Shown: positions 19,653-23,399 of the stretch, one piece after another
Position numbering within the stretch: the stretch's first letter is position 1
How the letters are laid out: every line of letters starts with the position of its first letter
NCBI GenBank assembly: GCA_003550305.1
Contig: QKYT01000367.1
Location: 83,455 to 106,853, forward strand
Direction of reading: 5' to 3'
DNA from: Glomus cerebriforme
Taxonomy: Eukaryota > Glomeromycota > Glomeromycetes > Glomerales > Glomeraceae
Length of the DNA: 23,399 bases
The notes under the pieces: model-generated
Seen by the model: the letters and a program-made list of their open reading frames with translations, nothing else
Databases searched by the model: none
What the model was told of the DNA's origin: nothing
Translations under genes and position numbers: made by a program

Positions 19653-22600
19653 ATTTTTGAAATTGCAAATAATAAACAATAACATTAAACAGCTTTAAAT
19701 TTTGAATATACAAATCATTTCTAGAATCATGATTGATCCTGATACATTCTTCATTTTTACAATCATAGACAAAATGTACGTCATTAACCGCATTCACTAA
19801 ACAAATAGAAAAAACTTTTCGCCAATTAGTGTTTGTCATTTTTAATCTGTATACTGGACAACTTAGCATCGTTCNATTTAATTCCTCAAACCAATCAACG
19901 ATAACAAACGCAAATTGAAAATCATTCTTTTGGTAACAGAATATTGCTCTTATAATCGCAAAATTATCTCCATTTTCAATATTAATTGATATAACATCTC
20001 CGATATGCAAATGGCATAGAACAGTATCATCTTTTTTCTTTCAAAGATGAAACTTGCATATTCAAAGAATGAAACTGTGCTGTTAAGTATCGCAGAATTG
20101 TCTCCAAAATCTTCGTAAGCTAGTTTCAATTCTACTTGGATATTTAACAATAGAGATGTTTTAATGTTTCTTCGAATAACACGCTTCTTTAATGATATAT
20201 TGGAAATTCATTTATCTGGTGAGTAAACTTTAATACTGTTAGTTAGTAAATTATTTATTACAATAAGTACTTTTCAAATTATATTATTATACTATACCTT
20301 CACCTACATCATTGTTAATAGTATTAACTTTATCTTTCGTAATAAACCAGACACTTATCAAGTGTCGTAAATGTTTTGGTAGGTTCATAAATCCACTGTT
20401 CGATGTGGATAATCTTAAATCTATGCTACCATCTAATAAATGGCGTATTGCAAATAACATAGTGTAATGTTTTAATAAATCCAGACTCACATTTTTTAAA
20501 TTCATTCAGGGTACAATACTCTTGAATATTCGGTGTACCATCTCCTTCGTTCTAACGCTTGTGTTCAGTAATGTTGCATAATTCTTTGTGTGTAATAGTA
20601 GATGGAAGTTGGTATGTAAATTTGGCAAATTCTTGAAATCTTTGAACACCTGTTTGTAAATGAATAAATAATTAAGATTAGCAGTGCGAAATGAATAAAA
20701 GTAATAAATTAATAAAATAAATTGTTTAATTATATATGCAAATGCCCAATAGAATTTTGAGTATATGTTTCTCTTTTCATTTGTATTTCAATTGTTCTTT
20801 TAGTTTCTTNGATTCTCNTGTTCTAATTGCGATATATATTACTTAATAATTAGCGTTATAATTTAAATAATAATACCTGTGATAAAAATTTTATTCATTA
20901 TATAAGTATTTGCGCAATTCATTATATTCTTCTTCTGTAAAAGAATCTTTAAATACACTTGCCGTTAATTTTGCCATTACTACCCAACATTTCTCCCAAA
21001 ATTTTATGGCAAAATCACTTCAAGTAACTCCTGTTTGGCGTTGAAATGATGTAAGAACAGGTTTTTTGAAATGCGATAGTTGAGTGAACCTATTAAGAAT
21101 AAATGGAATCATCATAGTCAACCATAGAGCAATCTGACATCATAAAGCTATCTATATGAGATATCAGATTCGGTAATTTATGCCATGTTCTTGGATATTT
21201 AAAACTTTTCAAGACCTTGTGAATTCTGTTCTTCCCTCTGGTGATAGTGCTTTGATTGTTATCTTGAGAAACCTTAGCACTTTTTCAGCCATAAGATGAT
21301 AGACATCTTGAGGTGATTGTAAATGTCTCTCTCTCTTTAATTGGTCTAGTATCAGCAGATATAATCGTAGTTCATATTCTGTAGCGATCTCCTCTCATTC
21401 TGTTTTTGTTGATGCAGTACAGATCAATTCAAATTGTTTATCTGTTTGATGATGATACTGAGAAATTAATTGCAAATCAAGACCATCAGTTGTTAATAAA
21501 TCTTTTGTTACATTATAAGTCTGGCAGCCTTTATTAGCACCGTGTTGCTTTACTCCAACCATATCATTGCCTTAAGGCAAATTGGCCGTAATATCTCCAA
21601 GGCTTGCAATTACGATGCATTCATTCCCCTAGATGTTCATAATCTTGCCTTTCTCTAATACTTTCATTTCTGTAATGAATGGTTTGATAAATTCATCAAA
21701 GAACCACTGAAAGGAACAAATACTAGCACAAAATGATTCTTAAGATGAATTCTTTCACTAAGCAGCATGTTACCTATTTGAATATAAACGTCATCTAACG
21801 AATGATAGATGTTTCAGAACATTCCAAAGTTGTCATAATATACATCGATGAATATTTTGTAGATTGGGAGATGTGTTTCTGGTTCTTCTAATGGTGCATA
21901 TTCCAAAGAATGTTGATATGAATACTTGACATGTCTTAACTTCTAATGTCCATTATGCTTATAGAGAATTTCCCTAATTTTAATCGAATTAGGATCATTT
22001 GTGGCGTTATCATAAAGAATAAGAATCGATACACATCTAACGATTGTTTACAATTTGATATTCATAATTGCATTATCTATTTCTCAATCTAGAAACCAAA
22101 CTTCACCTTCTTGTGATCTTTCTTTTCAGTTAGTGCTTTGAAAACTTCCCAGTAATTCTTCATATATTAAAATACGTTGAATTTTAACCTTTAGCTAGTC
22201 ATCTTGCTGTACGATAGCTAATACTCGGCCAAATTTTCTCATTTCTTCAGTTTCACTAGATTCTTTGTATATAACAAAATCTCCAGAGTTATATACATTT
22301 TGAGCAATTATGACAGATGCTTTACCAAATCTTGCTGACTCCTTCCATATATTCCTGTGCCAAAGTTCTTTGCTCTTTATGACCTCTTGCCCCGATCTGA
22401 AGTATATTTTGCTAAATAATGAAGGATTATTTAAAATGTGACAAATAATATCCGTAATAGACAAATAATAAGCTTCTCCAATGTTTTTAGACGTTGATGG
22501 CNTTTTCTTGCTAGAAATGTTAATTTGGTGAGATTTTATTGGGAGCAAAGGCAATCTCTGCCTATATTTTCTGAATCATCAGCTATTTGGTATAATGTCT

Positions 22601-23191
22601 TCGCTTTTGAACTGTGAATGACGGATTATATCCACTAGTTCATCATATGCTTGGGTAGCTAGTAAAGAATTACTGTAAGTTATGTTATCATTTATAAGTT
22701 TTGAAAGAATATAACTTACATATATGATATTTTTGCATCCAACAAAAAAGCAATGATTCTGTGATATTCTTGAAATATGGAGCAAATTCACCAAAAGAAT
22801 GTAGCATTTGTTCGCTATTGAGATGTTGATCGACAATTACTTCTCCATTTGAATCAACTTCGCTTGTTTCTTCTCCATCATCATCATCATCATCACTTTC
22901 ATTAAATTCTATCATCATTCTCTCATATTCACCCTCTTCATTATTTATATCGAATTTATCATTTGTATCAGATTTGATATCATCTTCGCTTACTTCTTCA
23001 TTTTCTGCATCAAATGCCATCTCCTCATCTTCGTCATAAATATCCTTATTTCTAGCAGCAGCTGTATCATCCTCTAGAAAAATAAAAATCGCTGGAAGTG
23101 TACATATAATATATAATATAGCGGTAAAGTAACAATATTTACTAGTGCTGAAAGTTCTTTCGTTTATCGCTAAAGGCACTTGTGAAACCAT
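19627..23191 (-). pseudogene. Tnp2/KDZ-like transposase with BAH-like C-terminal region, decayed
   Basis: Five exons can be laid out: 23191-23143, 23073-22720, 22658-20877, 20649-20298 and 20215-19627. The introns are 69, 61, 227 and 82 bp, all GT...AG. The first two joins keep phase (FST/K-DDTAAARNK; KYHI/S-TQAYDELVDII). An acidic N-terminal region (23070-22860) precedes QRLPLLPIKS and a GDFVIYKESSETEEMRKFGR block. Next comes the Tnp2-like core: VYIQIGNMLLSER, NHFVLVFVPF, FIKPFITEMK, IVIASLGDITANLP, then KQHGANKGCQTYNV, equivalent to the GC..C end of that domain. The C-terminal part reads LCHLHIGDVISINIENG and FAFVIVDWFEELN, like a BAH domain. Many stops interrupt it, including TGA-TGA at 22581-22576 and TGA at 22086, 21816, 21397 and 21022, plus frameshifts, for example before 20020. 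A cut-and-paste transposase is inferred. The CACTA versus KDZ assignment is open. Confidence 0.65.
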
Positions 23192-23399
23192 ATTAAATGT
23201 GTTATATCATTGTCTAATATAATTGTGTTAGTTATTATGAGGAACATATTGATTTCGAAACATTTCTCGATGTGACTGCAAAATGATGCGTCGCAAAAGG
23301 ATTTTATTGAAAAAAAATTTACAAGAATTTAAATAATTCAAAATCGAAGCTTCTAATAGTTTAATTTTATTAAAAATATCTCGCTATCAAAAAATATAT

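Noticed and set aside
22579..23191. A separate small membrane protein at the transposase N-terminus
   Set aside because: The hydrophobic segment falls exactly in a GT...AG intron whose removal preserves the reading frame.

Overview
The window reads as accessory, repeat-rich DNA from an AT-rich fungus, most probably an arbuscular mycorrhizal fungus of the Rhizophagus type (Glomeromycotina). The evidence is eukaryotic gene structure (short GT...AG introns of about 50-230 bp), long A/T homopolymers, and remnants of the families that are hugely expanded in those genomes: tyrosine-kinase-like (TKL) protein kinases with an N-terminal CxxC...CxxC segment, F-box/LRR-like proteins, TLDc-domain proteins and Tnp2-type transposases. 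The assignment rests on recalled family patterns, not on a search. No bacterial operon, rRNA, CRISPR array or tRNA gene was seen.

Layout. 1-600 is a pyrimidine-rich 24/47-bp minisatellite that runs into the 3' part of an F-box/LRR-like gene (620-1219, +). A dispersed repeat (A1, 2066-2400) follows. A decayed gene starting with a CBM20-like starch-binding domain, resembling the N-terminal part of RNF213-like proteins, lies at 2755-3790 (+) and runs into repeat B1 (3784-4190). From 4790 to 7670 (+) are scattered, frameshifted exons of one or more large genes that I could not name. A TCATTT-rich, palindrome-bearing repeat lies at 7757-7945. A possible kinase N-lobe remnant follows at 8756-9100 (+).

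The best-preserved gene is a two-exon TKL-type kinase on the minus strand (10591-11903). It has nearly all kinase motifs, but two single-base frameshifts and three ambiguous bases. Repeat B2 (12130-12548), an inverted copy of B1, lies upstream of it. A second, dead kinase (14510-15785, minus) is split by an AT-rich element with AACCGGTT-bearing ends (about 14877-15632). A coiled-coil remnant (16715-16935, minus), repeat A2 (17158-17404, inverted copy of A1) and a TLDc fossil (17890-18400, +) follow. Two small repeats (19194-19308 and an 11-bp array at 19479-19652) precede a five-exon Tnp2/KDZ-like transposase pseudogene (19627-23191, minus) with a BAH-like C-terminal region.

The genes do not form a working pathway. 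The window looks like a graveyard of expanded gene families broken by mobile elements, with at most one kinase possibly still functional. I found no convincing new biological system. The most informative items are the A1/A2 repeat family with Pol III-like boxes, the element that split a kinase, and the transposase, whose premature stops look like CpG decay.
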